A program made the position numbers and the translations under genes. The notes under the pieces were generated by a model that worked only from the letters and a program-made list of their open reading frames with translations, searched no databases and was not told where the DNA came from. Shown here in pieces: positions 20,764 through 32,128 of a DNA stretch of 64,000 nucleotides (the first letter of the stretch is position 1; each line of letters starts with the position of its first letter). Source of the stretch: Skeletonema tropicum (taxonomy: Eukaryota; Bacillariophyta; Thalassiosirophyceae; Thalassiosirales; Thalassiosiraceae); assembly GCA_037178625.1 (NCBI GenBank), contig CM074134.1, forward strand, positions 124,001 to 188,000, given 5' to 3'.

Positions 20764-21297
20764 TCAAACATAACCTAACTCCGTCTCCAAATACGACTCC
20801 CCCTCAATAGTCACACCTCCTTCCTCTTGCATCGCCTTTAGCTTCTCACGGAACTTTAAGAATTCACTTCCAGATCGATGCACCTTCAAATATCCATTTG
20901 ATTTATCCGAATATCGTTCTAAAACTAAGACCATTAGTGGATCTTTATCAGATATAGCTACTTTGTACGAAAGTGTCGTTTCAGTAGTAGTGCTGCTGGT
21001 GGTGGTCGTGGATTGTTTGGAGAGAGGTCCCTCATTGGCCAACACGTCTTTGCAAACCGGATCAATTAATTGAAGAAATGTCTCACGATGGGCTAGCGTG
21101 GTGAACTTTAAATTGACTGCGAGGACAAATGCCTGTTGGTTGGGAGCGACTTTTGTCGACGCCGCTACTCCTTTTGACAGAGGCGACGTAGTGGTCGATG
21201 ATGACCTGCTGCTGCTGCCGGCAAAGTAGCCTAGGCTGAGTAGGGCAGCGCTGAGTAAGGTGATTTCACCGAGGGAAAGGACAAATGCTCGGCCCAT
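20764..21297 (-). CDS. Membrane-anchored ABM-type (dimeric alpha-beta barrel) protein
   Basis: 177 residues. An N-terminal hydrophobic segment (FVLSLGEITLLSAALLSLGYFAG, about 5-27) is a signal anchor, followed by a Ser/Thr-rich linker. From about residue 55 the sequence fits an antibiotic-biosynthesis-monooxygenase/stress-responsive barrel: a FVLAVNLKF first strand, a helix RETFLQLIDPVCKDVL, the LSYKVAISDKDPLMVLVLERY strands, and an H(R)SGSEFLKFREKL helix. A Ser/Thr-rich insertion (about residues 98-108) interrupts the usual spacing after the first helix. Such domains act as small monooxygenases or as dimerising binding modules; substrate unknown. No second domain is present. Confidence 0.7.
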   Translation of the reverse strand: MGRAFVLSLGEITLLSAALLSLGYFAGSSSRSSSTTTSPLSKGVAASTKVAPNQQAFVLAVNLKFTTLAHRETFLQLIDPVCKDVLANEGPLSKQSTTTTSSTTTETTLSYKVAISDKDPLMVLVLERYSDKSNGYLKVHRSGSEFLKFREKLKAMQEEGGVTIEGESYLETELGYV

Positions 21298-21729
21298 TGT
21301 TGATCATTGCATAGCGCTCTCTGATCTTACCAGAGAGTCATCGTCGCCTTGCTCTCTTTTTTGCTTGCTTTGGCAGTTGGCAGTTGGCAGTTGGCAGCCA
21401 TTCTTGGCGCCAAAACAATTCTTGGCGGGCCTACACTGGCACTGGATTTCTGCATTTTACCGTTCCCATCCTTCTCATGGCATGAGGTGAAAGATGAGAG
21501 CTCCTCTCATCATTTCCGACCTCTGCCTTGGACCCGTTCTGTGAGGTGAAGGATGAGAGCTCCAATCACCTCGGTTCCCATCATATCCGACAGTTCTTCT
21601 GCCTTGGATTTGTGCTTGCTCAACTACATACATTGACAATCAAAATAATCCGAAACTACCAATATCATCGTCAAAGAATCTTACTCAATAATATAATCAT
21701 CTAATATCATATTTAAGCTCTGATCAAAC

Positions 21730-24037
21730 ATGCTTGTTCTTACTTCGATACCACCCATCACGGGGCCCATCCTCTCTCCTTTCATGGCACCCATTACAGT
21801 CCTTCTACCACAATGGATGTTGATCATCATCTTCGCTGTTATTCCATTCTACATGTGGTTGAGCTACTGGCCTGGCCGAAAGGCCAAGGTGATACCAATC
21901 CGTGCATCAGCATTCTCCCCTGACAAGGTACCTTCGAACATTGACACTATAGTTATTGGCAGTGGGAGCGGCGGCAGCTCCTGCTCCAACATTCTTGCAC
22001 AGTCGGGACAAAAAGTTCTTCTTCTAGAGCAGCATGAAGAGAGGACTGGTGGATGTACTCACACCTTTCGTATCAACAACTGTGAGTGGGATACCGGCTT
22101 GCATTATACTTCTGAAGGCATGGGTCTTCCGACTCATCGTGCGGGTGCTTTGTTGAAGTTCATGAGCCGTGGAAAGCAGGAGTGGAAACGATTGTAAGTA
22201 AATGTGTATCAAATGATGCTGTGCCCTTCATCGAATTTATCTTGTGGTCTCTCATCTGCTTTTGTCTCTTTCATCTCTCTCGTACACAAGGGACGATCCA
22301 TACGATCAAGTCATCTTCCCGCACGACCAAAATGTAGCACCTGGCAAACCAAACGTCAACATTTACGACTTCAATACTGACCACTCCCTTGGAAAGAAAC
22401 TGTCACGAGAAATCCTCGAAAGGATTGATCCGGGGAATGAATTTCTTCAGAAGCAGTGCGAAGTCTGGATGGAGCTTGCCACGATTATAAACAAAGGGTT
22501 CACTGCACTTGGCTCAAAAAGAGTTACTCCACCAATCCTTCACTTCCTACTGAGCAAGAAAGTGAATCAACTCTACACGTTGGCATCTTATTCTGTTCGT
22601 AACGTTCAGTATGCTATCTTCAACTGTGGGTATTCTATTTCAGACTTGTATAAGGATTGTCCGAAAGCTCCTCCAGGCAATGAGCCAGACCCTGTCCTCC
22701 GCAGGCTCAAAGCAGTCTTGAACCATCCCATCGGAGACTATGCTGTGCAGGTAAGATTTCTTCGTATTCTGCCATGTCTTTGATCAACATCCATTGATGA
22801 CTCATCTTATTCCGTCTCATATATTTGCAGCCTCGCGAGGCAACTTTTGCGGCACAAGGAATCACCATGGCACATTATATGGAGGGTGCTGCCTACACTG
22901 TGGGCCCCACCGGTAATATCTCCATCCGCAACTCATCCATGCTAAGAAACTTCGGCGGCGAGGTGCTCTGTGATGCAACTGTTGAGCAAATCGTTATTGA
23001 GAACGGTCGTGCTGTTGGAGTGTTGGTACGAAATACTTCCGCTGGACAAGACGGACCAATCACTGAGATCAGAGCGAAGAACATTGTTTGTGCGACATCA
23101 GTGTTCAACTTGCACAACAAGCTCTTGCCCCAAGATCATCCTTCCGTGAAGGCATTCCATGATGAAACAAAGAGGACGATCAAACCCAGTAATGGTCATG
23201 TTTTTCTCTTTTGCAAAATCCGCGGTGAAGCAGAGGAACTGGAGCTCCCAAGGCACAACCTGTGGTACTTCCATTCATACGATATGGATCAAGCATTCGA
23301 TCAATACTACGCTGACCCGGTTGCTCACCGCCCCCCAACAGTCTACGTCGGCTTTCCGTAAGTGCTTCTTTTGCCACATCGTCACGTTCTTATTCTTCTC
23401 GCGTCGTGATACTTACATTGAAACATGCTGCTTCATCAATTCCCTCCATCACAGCTGCACAAAAGATCCTACATGGTCGAAACGACTTCCAGGCGTGTCA
23501 AATGCAATTCTGATCTCAGACGGCTTGTTTCAGTGGTTTGAGAAATGGCACGGAACGCACGTACATGAGCGAGGAGATGACTACGAGAAGTTCAAAGGCC
23601 AGCTTGCCAAACACTTGCTAGACATTCTCTACGAAACAGTGCCACAAGTTAAAGGCAAGGTTGATTATTGGACTCTAGGCACCCCTCTTACGGAAGTATC
23701 GTATTTAGCAAGCTACCACGCCGCCTCCTACGGCACCAAATGCGATACCAACATCTTTAATCGACTCAATGATAAGTGGACCACAAATCCTCGAACTTCC
23801 ATTCCAGGACTTTACATGGCCGGATCTGATGCCTTTCTCCCGGCCGTGTGCGGAGCTATGTACGGTGGAATTTTAGGGGCCTCTTGCATCCTTGGATATG
23901 GCGGGAGTTTGCGGATGGCATTTGCCTTTCTCTCTGAGTTTGCTAACGATTTACAAGAGGAGAATCCAAAGATGAGTCGCGTTGCAGCGTATTTGATGGC
24001 CATCAAGAACTTCATCACAGAACCTGTGGCCAATTAG
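21730..24037 (+). CDS. RetSat/carotenoid-isomerase-type FAD oxidoreductase, four exons
   Basis: Exons 21730-22193, 22291-22750, 22831-23357 and 23455-24037, all with GT-AG borders, restore a 677-residue frame. An N-terminal hydrophobic segment (about 22-45) anchors the protein. A Rossmann FAD/NAD-binding motif IGSGSGGSSCSNILAQ begins near residue 76, followed by LLLEQHEERTGGCTHTF, the signature of all-trans-retinol 13,14-reductase and CrtISO-like proteins. FPCTKDPTW across the last junction and the C-terminal GLYMAGSDAFLPAVCGAMYGG segment (FAD-binding end) agree. Animal RetSat reduces the 13-14 bond of all-trans-retinol in the ER; plant relatives isomerise or reduce carotenoids. In an alga the substrate is probably a carotenoid or apocarotenoid (inference). 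Length matches the family. Confidence 0.9.
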
Positions 24038-24500
24038 AGCGGGGAAACTATTATCTCTAGAATGACTTTAGCTTCAACATTTAGTAGGGATCGGAAATAT
24101 ATAGCTGTAGCAGCACATGTTCGTTACCACTTAGCATAATTAAGATGAAAAATTGTGTGGAACCTCCTCTAAGAAGTTGATGCAGTGGTAGACTCGATTT
24201 TTTTTACTTGGCTTGTATCGTAGCAAACAACGCAATCAAGCGTTATTAATTTTGTTCAGCCGAAAGAGTTCAAGAATGGGCGAGTGATGACGTCATCCAT
24301 CCATACGTCATCCTACTTGTTGTGTCATCGTCATTTTTGAACGAAAGCGAAGCAACATGGCGCACCTCGAACCTGACGTACTCATCACATGCAGACATCA
24401 TAATCACTCTCTGAACTCACTGTAGATGGCCCCACTTGCAATATCCTCCCTGCCTCCCGTCGCTCTGACCATACTTAGACCAATCTAAGCAAATAATAAT

Positions 24501-25475
24501 ATGGCGGACCATGCAGACGCAGATGGCGGCGACAGGAGAGAAATGTTCATCTACATGGGTGGACGGGCGCCCCTACATGTCACACGGGTACGCATCGATG
24601 AATCTGTAACAGAAATTGACGATAATGCCTTCGACGGAAATTCCAATCTTCTGGCGGTAGAGACACATGAGGGTATAAGGAAAGTAGGCAAAAGTGCTTT
24701 CATGAAGTGTAAGTCACTTCGAAGTATAAAATTCCTTGGCGTGTATATCATAAAAGAGTCTGCATTTGAATACTGCGAAGCCATGACGGATGTAGAGCTT
24801 GGTCGAAAGCTGAAAACAATCAAAAAGCACGCATTTTTTAAGTGTACCTCTCTTCGGTATCTCACTATCCCATCTGTTAGAACTATTGGAGACAAAACAT
24901 TCTCATACTGTAAAGCTCTGACGGATGCGGATTTTCCCCACGGACTTGAAGCGTTGGGAGAGTCTTCTTTCAGATTTTGTATCTCTCTCAGACGCATTGT
25001 CATCCCATTCAATGTTGGTGTGATTCTAGAGTACTCAAACATATTTGATCATTGCGTAGATTTGCAGAAAGTTGATCTGGTTGGAGGGATCCATAACACT
25101 ATCGCCTCGCTGCACATGGAGAGCTGGACAGATGAGATGAAGGAAGTAATTGACCAAATCAATCAAGTTCTTCCCAATACATACCACTCTAGGAAAACTG
25201 AGGAGATGCAAGCATGGATTCAGAGGGTTCACCGTAAAATTGAACACTACAAATCTGAGCATGGGAAACTGTTGAGAGAGGCGTCAACTCTACTAGAACT
25301 CGCTCTGTGGAAGAAGGCTATTCTCGATGATAATATCGAGGAAGAAGATACCTCCCTTGAGCCGAAGGCAAAGAAAGTCAAGATTGATAAAGAAGGTGCA
25401 AGGCAACAGCTACGTGTCACATCTGGTGCAAATATTGTGATCAAAAACATACTCCCCTTTCTAAAATTAGAATAA
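24501..25475 (+). CDS. BspA-type leucine-rich repeat (LRR_5) protein
   Basis: Intronless, 324 residues. From about residue 30 to 200 there are six to seven ~23-residue units of the type 'VTEIDDNAFDGNSNLLAVETHEGIRKVGKSAF...CKSLRSIKF', the LRR_5 repeat with its A-F and C-x-x-L positions. The rest is a charged helical tail (about 215-300), with a basic cluster KAKKVKI that could be nuclear-targeting. There is no signal peptide. This repeat class is strongly expanded in diatoms and other protists and usually mediates protein binding; the partner is unknown. Confidence 0.85.
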   Translation: MADHADADGGDRREMFIYMGGRAPLHVTRVRIDESVTEIDDNAFDGNSNLLAVETHEGIRKVGKSAFMKCKSLRSIKFLGVYIIKESAFEYCEAMTDVELGRKLKTIKKHAFFKCTSLRYLTIPSVRTIGDKTFSYCKALTDADFPHGLEALGESSFRFCISLRRIVIPFNVGVILEYSNIFDHCVDLQKVDLVGGIHNTIASLHMESWTDEMKEVIDQINQVLPNTYHSRKTEEMQAWIQRVHRKIEHYKSEHGKLLREASTLLELALWKKAILDDNIEEEDTSLEPKAKKVKIDKEGARQQLRVTSGANIVIKNILPFLKLE

Positions 25476-25524
25476 ATTTCTTCGCTCTGTCCCTACATAA
25501 TATTTCTACAGCAATCTATTATAT

Positions 25525-26596
25525 TTAGTCTTCTCTGCTCACAATTAACAATGCGTCCTGAACACTCTTCTCATCTATCAAATCGAACCATTTGGTGCAG
25601 GCACTCTGAGCAATCAAAAGCAAATCCAACAGCTCTTGTCCATCAACTTTTTCTGCCGCACTACTTTCATCTGATTGTTTCGTCAATTGATACTTCAGTT
25701 CTGCTCTTGCATCATCACATGCCGTCAATATATCATTCCGTAGTAAATAGCGTAATCCCATATCACTGGCAATGACTGTCTTTACATCTGGTATTCTATC
25801 TTCTCGTATCATTTTACTTCGTTCATCTTTTGATGCTGTTAGGATAAATTTATCTGGAGAAAAATTGAGAGAAGTACGACGTTGTAAGAAACAATTCAAG
25901 ATAGCACATAATATCCTGTAGCTGTAGGTTGTCAACCAACAACCAACTCCCGTCCCATACCTACTCACCCGCATTAAAATTGATATTTGACGTATAATAA
26001 TTCAAAGCAGCACGAATCTCATCAGCATCCTCTCTAAGCCTCTCCTGCCTCTTGAGACGTTTCCAAGCATCAATCTCTCCATTCTGAACTAGCATCGCTC
26101 CCGGTTTTTCAAGGATAGAAACACTTCGGCGATAGTCGGCATATGCATCTAGGTATGATTTGGCAGGTTGCTGAGGTACTTCGATAGGTTTTGTTCCTCT
26201 GTTGAAGTTTTGGGGCGTTAAGAGAAGATTCTCTAGATCACGTAGTAGCATGCCTTGAGAAATCTCGACATTATCTCCGCCCGCGTCTACCAACTTGGAT
26301 GCAATGTCCACGGCACGATCAATCATTATCTTGACTCTAGTTGCTGGCAGTAACGCATCTACCGGAGCAAATGGAGCCACAGCAAGAGCGGGTTCTTTAT
26401 TTGCTGATATTATCAATGTCGTAGATGCAGCTGTCGATGCAGATATTATTATTTGCTGGAGAACATTTCTTCGATCGTATGGTGGATTCGATGATGGTGG
26501 CGGAGCGAAGGCGTTCACAACTAGTGTATCGAAAAATGTGAACATCAGTAAGGTAGCCACCTTCACCATTATCGGCAGCTGCATTAATGAACCCAT
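25525..26596 (-). CDS. Plastid thylakoid-lumen-type protein with bipartite/tripartite targeting
   Basis: Two exons, 26596-25969 and 25853-25525. The 115-bp intron (GTGAGT/CCAG) splits an Asp codon and gives 318 residues. The N-terminus is a signal peptide ending in VVNAFAPP, an ASAFAP-like motif with the Phe that directs import through the four plastid membranes of diatoms. After it comes RRNVLQQIIISASTAASTTLIISANKEPALAVAP: twin Arg, a hydrophobic stretch, then an Ala-x-Ala-type cleavage site, as in Tat-dependent lumen proteins. The mature part is mostly helical (RAVDIASKLVDAGG, DLENLLLTP, the DAYADYRRSVSILEKPG region), somewhat like PsbQ/PsbP-neighbour lumen proteins, but I do not recognise the family. 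Location is strongly supported, function unknown. Confidence 0.82.
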
Positions 26597-26983
26597 ACCA
26601 GCTTGGTTGAGCTACGCTTCGACTGGATACTCGATAATAATAAGAACAGTTGTTCCCTTATTATGTAATGGAGTACTTGTCATAAGTAGCGAGTTGTGCG
26701 TCAGAAGTCAGAAGCAAATCTCTCGCGCCTTGGCATTGAAGAGGTGTAAAAGACATCCACCACCCACACAACACGCACCGTGACTCAATGGAAAATTGGG
26801 AGGCCTGCAGCCTGCAGCTGTCGCTTTTTGCCCAGCCAGCCACGCACACGCACCACCAATGACATGCCGCTCCAATCACACAAACGACCACCGCTGTGAT
26901 CCTCTCCCTCCCGCCCGTGCTGCCTATATTTTTGCATCTAGAGAGAATTGCATACTTAAGTCCATTGTTCACCAGACATTGAC

Positions 26984-28225
26984 ATGATCAGCAGCGCGCG
27001 CCAACGCCGCTCAACAGAATTTGCGGCACATCACAAACTAAATAATGATGTGTTGCTCACAGGGAGTGACCATAATGATGTCGGCGCTACCATCACAACA
27101 TCGCCATCAAGCCGCTGTGGAAAGTGTCTTCTATTTGTGCTATTATCAACGCTAGCGCTTCTCGTGTCATACGGCGGGGAAACTCTGCGCGAGTTTGGAA
27201 GTGAGGCGCTCATAAACACGAACATTCATCACAGACGTCCCGACCTTCTTTCCGACAACCTCGGGCCACTTCCAAAACGAGTTGCAAATCTTGACCCAGC
27301 AAACAAATTCAGCTTCGTGCATATTTCTAAATGTGCTGGATCTACTTGGATAAGACTTTTCAAGAAAATACTAAAGCTCAAAATATGCCCAGAAAAAGAA
27401 GACGGCGTCGAGCAATCAGTCTCGTATCAGCAAAAATATACATGCAAAGACGGAGATTATACACTCATTTCATTGCGATCTCCGAGACACCATGTCTGGA
27501 GTCAGTTTACAATGTGCAAATATTCTGCTTGGGGAAAGTGGACAACTAAGAACAAATCTTTCCCACGGAGTGGTGACAAGTACGAAGACGATGAAGTTGA
27601 CTTTGACTCATGGCTTGCTCATTTCGCAGTCAACAATACACATTATTACAAATGTTACCACCCAGCCAATTTTCAAACTAGAGCATTGACGTCTCAACGA
27701 CGCTACGTTGGTAGTGGCAGAGGAGGGTTCAACCCAAACATGACTCTTGCAATGAACACGTACAATAATCTTGACTTTGTAGCGTTGGTAGAGTTCGTAC
27801 ATGAATCACAGTGCATGCTATACTATCGATTAGGCGACAAGGCTCCTCCTGCTGCAACATCATATTTGAGTAAATCTTGTCACTGTGAGAAGCAGCGAAG
27901 AGGCAAAGGTCAAAAAGAGAATGGGGTGGTCCATATAAAGCATCACAGTATGGGGAAGCGTTCCAATCTGAGTGATCTCCCTCCTGCAACTCTATCAAAG
28001 TTGGCTAAACTCACTTCAGCTGATTCTTTCATCTACGTGAATGCGCTCAAACACTTTATGGACGAGATGGCCTGGCTTGAATCAGAGCATGCTCTTGGTA
28101 GACGGGTCGTATGTGATGACGTCCTCGAGAAGTGGGAGCCGGAGCTTGCATACCTCGACGGTGGCAGTGGTCGGTTCAATGTGACGCAGATATACAGAGA
28201 TGCAGCAACAAAGCTGAAGAAATGA
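26984..28225 (+). CDS. Golgi-type sulfotransferase, tandem copy 1
   Basis: 413 residues, intronless. A short basic cytoplasmic end and a membrane segment (CLLFVLLSTLALLVSYGG, about 46-63) give a type II topology with the catalytic domain in the Golgi lumen. The 5'-phosphosulfate loop FVHISKCAGSTWIRLF lies near 110-125 and the 3'-phosphate-binding segment SLRSPRHHVWSQF near 163-175, both typical of PAPS-dependent carbohydrate sulfotransferases. Several Asn-x-Ser/Thr sites and paired Cys fit secretion. The acceptor is unknown; sulfated cell-surface polysaccharides are a reasonable guess. About 80-85% identical by eye to the gene at 29098-30333, most divergent at the N-terminus and in the 210-250 region. 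Confidence 0.85.
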   Translation: MISSARQRRSTEFAAHHKLNNDVLLTGSDHNDVGATITTSPSSRCGKCLLFVLLSTLALLVSYGGETLREFGSEALINTNIHHRRPDLLSDNLGPLPKRVANLDPANKFSFVHISKCAGSTWIRLFKKILKLKICPEKEDGVEQSVSYQQKYTCKDGDYTLISLRSPRHHVWSQFTMCKYSAWGKWTTKNKSFPRSGDKYEDDEVDFDSWLAHFAVNNTHYYKCYHPANFQTRALTSQRRYVGSGRGGFNPNMTLAMNTYNNLDFVALVEFVHESQCMLYYRLGDKAPPAATSYLSKSCHCEKQRRGKGQKENGVVHIKHHSMGKRSNLSDLPPATLSKLAKLTSADSFIYVNALKHFMDEMAWLESEHALGRRVVCDDVLEKWEPELAYLDGGSGRFNVTQIYRDAATKLKK

Positions 28226-28267
28226 AGAAGTGAAGTATCACCTAGGATGCCGCGAGGCACAAAGTAT

Positions 28268-28480
28268 TTATCAATATTAATAGTACATATCAACATCATG
28301 ACCTCTATCTCGAGAGAGACACTAGCTAAGGATGGTTTCTCATGGCCATGTCTTTATTCTCAATTCTCCAAACTCCGCAGCCGGGCGTTTGACCTTGTAC
28401 AGTAATCGAGAAGGCATCATAGTACCTACTATTTAATTCCCATAATGTTGTTTATTTCCGCTGTCTCACAATTTTCTGCA
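28268..28480. repeat. 3' flank of sulfotransferase 1, shared with 33213-33430
   Basis: Shared blocks in order: TATCAACATCAT, ACCTCT.TCTCGAGAGAGA, CATGTCT..ATTCT, CAAACTCCGCAGCCG, ATCGAGAAGGCATCAT and TTAATTCCCAT. This is the downstream flank that was duplicated together with the gene. The remainder of 28480-29097 holds no gene that I can support. Confidence 0.7.
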
Positions 28481-29097
28481 TCCAACCACTTCCGGATTCC
28501 GGACATTTTTAAGTAGCCCTGGGAAGAAGTTTCAAGAAATTTCAAGCCAAACGAGACAACTACAAGAAAGAGATAGAGATGACAGGCGTTCTCTCTTCTC
28601 TCCCAACTCCCAACATCCTTTTGCACCAACCCGACATTTTTTGTGTGACGTGGACTAAACACAGGGTTTTCTTTTTACAAAGGGTTTACTGCAAAATGTG
28701 ACTAAATGGTTCCTCACATTCTGTTTTTGATACATACTTTGTTTATTAAGCTTCCGTTCACACAAATGTCGGGTTGGTGACTTCGAGGAGCAACGGCCAC
28801 TTGGCATCAAAACACCTTTCGAGAAGCGAGAAGGCGAACTTTCTTGTGCCTAGCCCAACGGCCTCCCAGCGGCACTTCTCTTGGACACTCAGATCAGAGC
28901 AACGGCTGGCAACGGCCACTCTTGGCATCAACTGCTTGCTATGTCAGGAGTACTTATGCAGTTCGATACAACTGTACTGTATCTACTTCTACAAACGCAT
29001 GAAAGTAGAAGTACTTACTTATACTGAGAGAAGCCGTAATTGTAGTAGCATAGGAGTACTCAGCAAGCGTAGTTTAGAAGAAGAGGAATTGGATATA

Positions 29098-30333
29098 ATG
29101 TCGTCGGCATACACAAATCTCTGCACAACTGCTACGGCAGCGCCTCAGAAACAGAGAGATGTTGTGTTGCTAGGTGGCCGAAACCGTGATGCCAACGCTG
29201 CAGTGCCGACGTTGACGTCCAGCCGCACCAAGAAATCTCTACTATTTCTATTGACGACGCTAGCGCTTGTCGTGCCATATTGTAAAGAGATTCTGCGCGA
29301 GTTTGGAAGTGATGCGCTCTTAAGCACGAACATTCATCACAGACGACCCGACCTTCTCTCCGACAACCTCGGGCCACTTCCAAAACGAGTTGAAAACCTT
29401 GATCCAGCAAACAAATTCAGCTTCGTGCATATTTCTAAATGTGCTGGATCTACTTGGATAAGACTTTTCAAGACAATTCTAAAGCTCAACATATGCCCAG
29501 AAAAAGAAGACGGCGTCGAGCAATCAGTCTCGTATCAGCAAAAATATACCTGCAAAGACGCAGATTATACACTCATTTCATTGCGATCTCCGAGACACCA
29601 TGTCTGGAGTCAGTTTACAATGTGCAAATATTCTGCTTGGGGAAAGAGGGTTACAAGGAATAGCAAGGATTTCCCACGAAGCGGTGACAAGTACGAAGAC
29701 GATGAAGTTGACTTTGACTCATGGCTTGCTCATTTTGATTCGATGGGAAACGAAACAACAAACCATTACAACTGCTACCACCCAGCCAATTTTCAAACTA
29801 GAGCATTGACTTCGCCCCTTGATGATGTGCACGATGGTAGAGGAGGATTCAATCCAAACATGACTCTTGCAATGAACACGTACAATAATCTTGACTTTGT
29901 AGCGCTGGTAGAGTTCGTACATGAATCACAGTGCATGCTATACTATCGATTAGGCGACAAGGCTCCTCCTGCTGCAACATCATATTTGAGTAAATCTTGT
30001 CACTGTGAGAAGCAGCACGAAGAATATGAGCAGAATGAAACCGTGTATGTACAGCATCACAGTATGGGGAAACGATCAATTCTGAGTGACCTCCCTCCTG
30101 CAACTCTATCAATGGTGGCTAACCTCACTTCAGCCGATTCTTTCATCTACGTGAATGCGCTCAAACACTTTATGGACGAGATGGCCTGGCTTGAATCAGA
30201 TAATGCTCTTGGTAGACGGGTTGTATGTGATGACGTTCTCGAGAAGTGGGAGCCGGAGCTTTCATACCTCGACGGTGGTCGGTTCAATGTGACGCAGATG
30301 TACCGAGATGCAGTAACAGCTGAAATGAAGTGA
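29098..30333 (+). CDS. Golgi-type sulfotransferase, tandem copy 2
   Basis: 411 residues from the ATG at 29098. This start is chosen because it aligns with copy 1; the frame is open for 108 more codons upstream, but that part has no counterpart and poor composition. The membrane segment SLLFLLTTLALVVPYC lies at about 45-60. PAPS-binding motifs are near 108-123 (HISKCAGSTWIR) and 160-172 (SLRSPRHHVWSQF). Long stretches of DNA are identical to copy 1 (for example around the PAPS loop and the CMLYYRLGDKAPPAA segment), while other stretches differ, a pattern fitting recent duplication or gene conversion. Both copies keep all motifs and full length. Confidence 0.85.
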   Translation: MSSAYTNLCTTATAAPQKQRDVVLLGGRNRDANAAVPTLTSSRTKKSLLFLLTTLALVVPYCKEILREFGSDALLSTNIHHRRPDLLSDNLGPLPKRVENLDPANKFSFVHISKCAGSTWIRLFKTILKLNICPEKEDGVEQSVSYQQKYTCKDADYTLISLRSPRHHVWSQFTMCKYSAWGKRVTRNSKDFPRSGDKYEDDEVDFDSWLAHFDSMGNETTNHYNCYHPANFQTRALTSPLDDVHDGRGGFNPNMTLAMNTYNNLDFVALVEFVHESQCMLYYRLGDKAPPAATSYLSKSCHCEKQHEEYEQNETVYVQHHSMGKRSILSDLPPATLSMVANLTSADSFIYVNALKHFMDEMAWLESDNALGRRVVCDDVLEKWEPELSYLDGGRFNVTQMYRDAVTAEMK

Positions 30334-30833
30334 AGTAGCACCTATGTGCCGAGGCAAAGTAGTTATGAATATGAAATCTTCTATCCAGATTGCAGAATGG
30401 ATATCCATGACGAGATTTCAGCGCGCCCAAAAGTCGAAATCTTCCGAATATCGGAAGGTTTCAGAATAGTCGGCTATATTGCTCCAGAAACACACCTAAT
30501 CCCCTCCGATCACCTTGCCTATGCATGATTGGCCGTTGGTTTGGTGCATTTTGGCTGTAGTGCCATTTTCTATTTTTTTTTTTGTTTCAGCTAGTGGCCC
30601 GCTAGTAAAATTGCGAATTTTGAGTACCTACTATGTGGGCATTATCTGGAGTTAGACGGACCTACAATGCTCCCAACACACGTCTATGGCCACCCTGCGA
30701 TGAGTTTGAGGTGTTGGAAGGTTATCAGGTTCGATTAGATTGCAAATAATAGCCGTACAAGTAACACTATTTGCTACCTTTGCCCGTGGCAACAGTTTTT
30801 TGTGTATGAATCCTACTACAAAAGCAGTATCTC

Positions 30834-32120
30834 TCATGAGCCTTTCCCTGTTCTCTTTGGACATCTTCTGACAGTGACCGGCACAGCTGGACGTGGTGCT
30901 GCACCTGGTGCCGTGGCAACACCGGTAGCAGAAGCGGCAGCAGATTGAATTGCAATCCCTCCTTCATCTGCCTCCATATCTTCTTCTCCGTCTGCACCTG
31001 GAGCGATTCCTCTCGCAATATTGATCAACTCAGATCTCCTCTTGCCAAGCATAGAGCTCTGCCCAATTTGATGAGCGGCATTGTAGTAGGTCCATTTCGT
31101 CAACCTTTCCACATACTGAAATGAGCCATCGCCATTCATGAGAACATTTCCATGGTATCCATCACCGGAATCTTGGTGCTGAAGTACTTTGGATGCTTCG
31201 TGTTGTCTTCTTTCTTTGGTGCCGAGAAACAGAGGTATCGGCTGCAACCGTGACAAAAGTAGTCCGTCTCTCTACCACAGTTTGCACATGTCAGCTTAAT
31301 TTCCTTCAACCGAGGAGTTGCACTTGCATTACCCCTTGCAGTATTCTTCTCCTGTTAAAATTCAACAAGCTGCTCGTACGGGAACCCTACACATAATTCA
31401 CAGCGCAGCTGATGCGTTGGAGTATTGGCCTTCCCTCGATGATTTGGAGTTTTGTTTGTCTTGCAAGTTGCAAAGGACACCTCCACGGGGTTTGGTGTGT
31501 TGTTGGCGCGAGTGCTACGGCTACGTCCCTCTCCAGCACTGCTACTACTTCCATCGAAACTTTCTATAGGAAAGAACTGATTGATTTCATTCAAATCGTC
31601 ATTTGTGAGAGTGGCTCTTCAATACTATCCAACCCAACTCCAGTATATCTTGAACTTACTGCCCACATCAAAAACTTGCCAATCATGTAATCCAAAGAAT
31701 CATCGAAGGAAGCACGGGCATTGTTTGCTCCACGTGCATGGAAGAGAGACGGATAGAAATCGAGGTCCTCTTTGGCTGTATTCCAATGTTTAACCAGTTC
31801 GTGACGGTCTCGTGGAACTGCTTCTAAATATCTACAATCCTTGCCGTATACTATGTCCATGACGCGATCCAAACCATCCGGGGAGGAACAACAATTCTTT
31901 TTTTGATTGTTTCCAAGCATTCTCGATTGTAATTTATTCCACTTTGGTGGTCAAGGTGCTGTTCCATCGGGAAGATGCTCCTCACCAACACCGTCCTCAT
32001 CATCGGAGAGGCACTCTCCTGAAGATCATCCTCGTAACACACATCAGAATTTCTACCGTAGACGTCCTCGTCGATGACAGCAGCAGCGCCCAAGTGGCTG
32101 GTAGCACGCAATGCATTCAT
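30834..32120 (-). pseudogene. Decayed transposase-like gene with C-terminal zinc ribbon
   Basis: Fragments in changing frames run 32120 to 30834. They include RVMDIVYGKDCRYLEAVPRDRHELVKHW, SFDDSLDYMIGKFLMWAVSS, then QLRCELC...CANCGRETDYFCHGCSRYLCF with a following His (HPKYF), and a final Ala/Pro-rich tail. The Cys pairs resemble the Cys-rich C-terminal domain of piggyBac/DDE_Tnp_1_7 transposases. There are frame changes near 31900, 31600 and 31150, and a TAA near 31355 within the zinc region. Its position between the inverted ends at 30401 and 33209 supports a transposase origin. The catalytic Asp residues cannot be placed with certainty. Confidence 0.45.
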
Positions 32121-32128
32121 GACGACAT

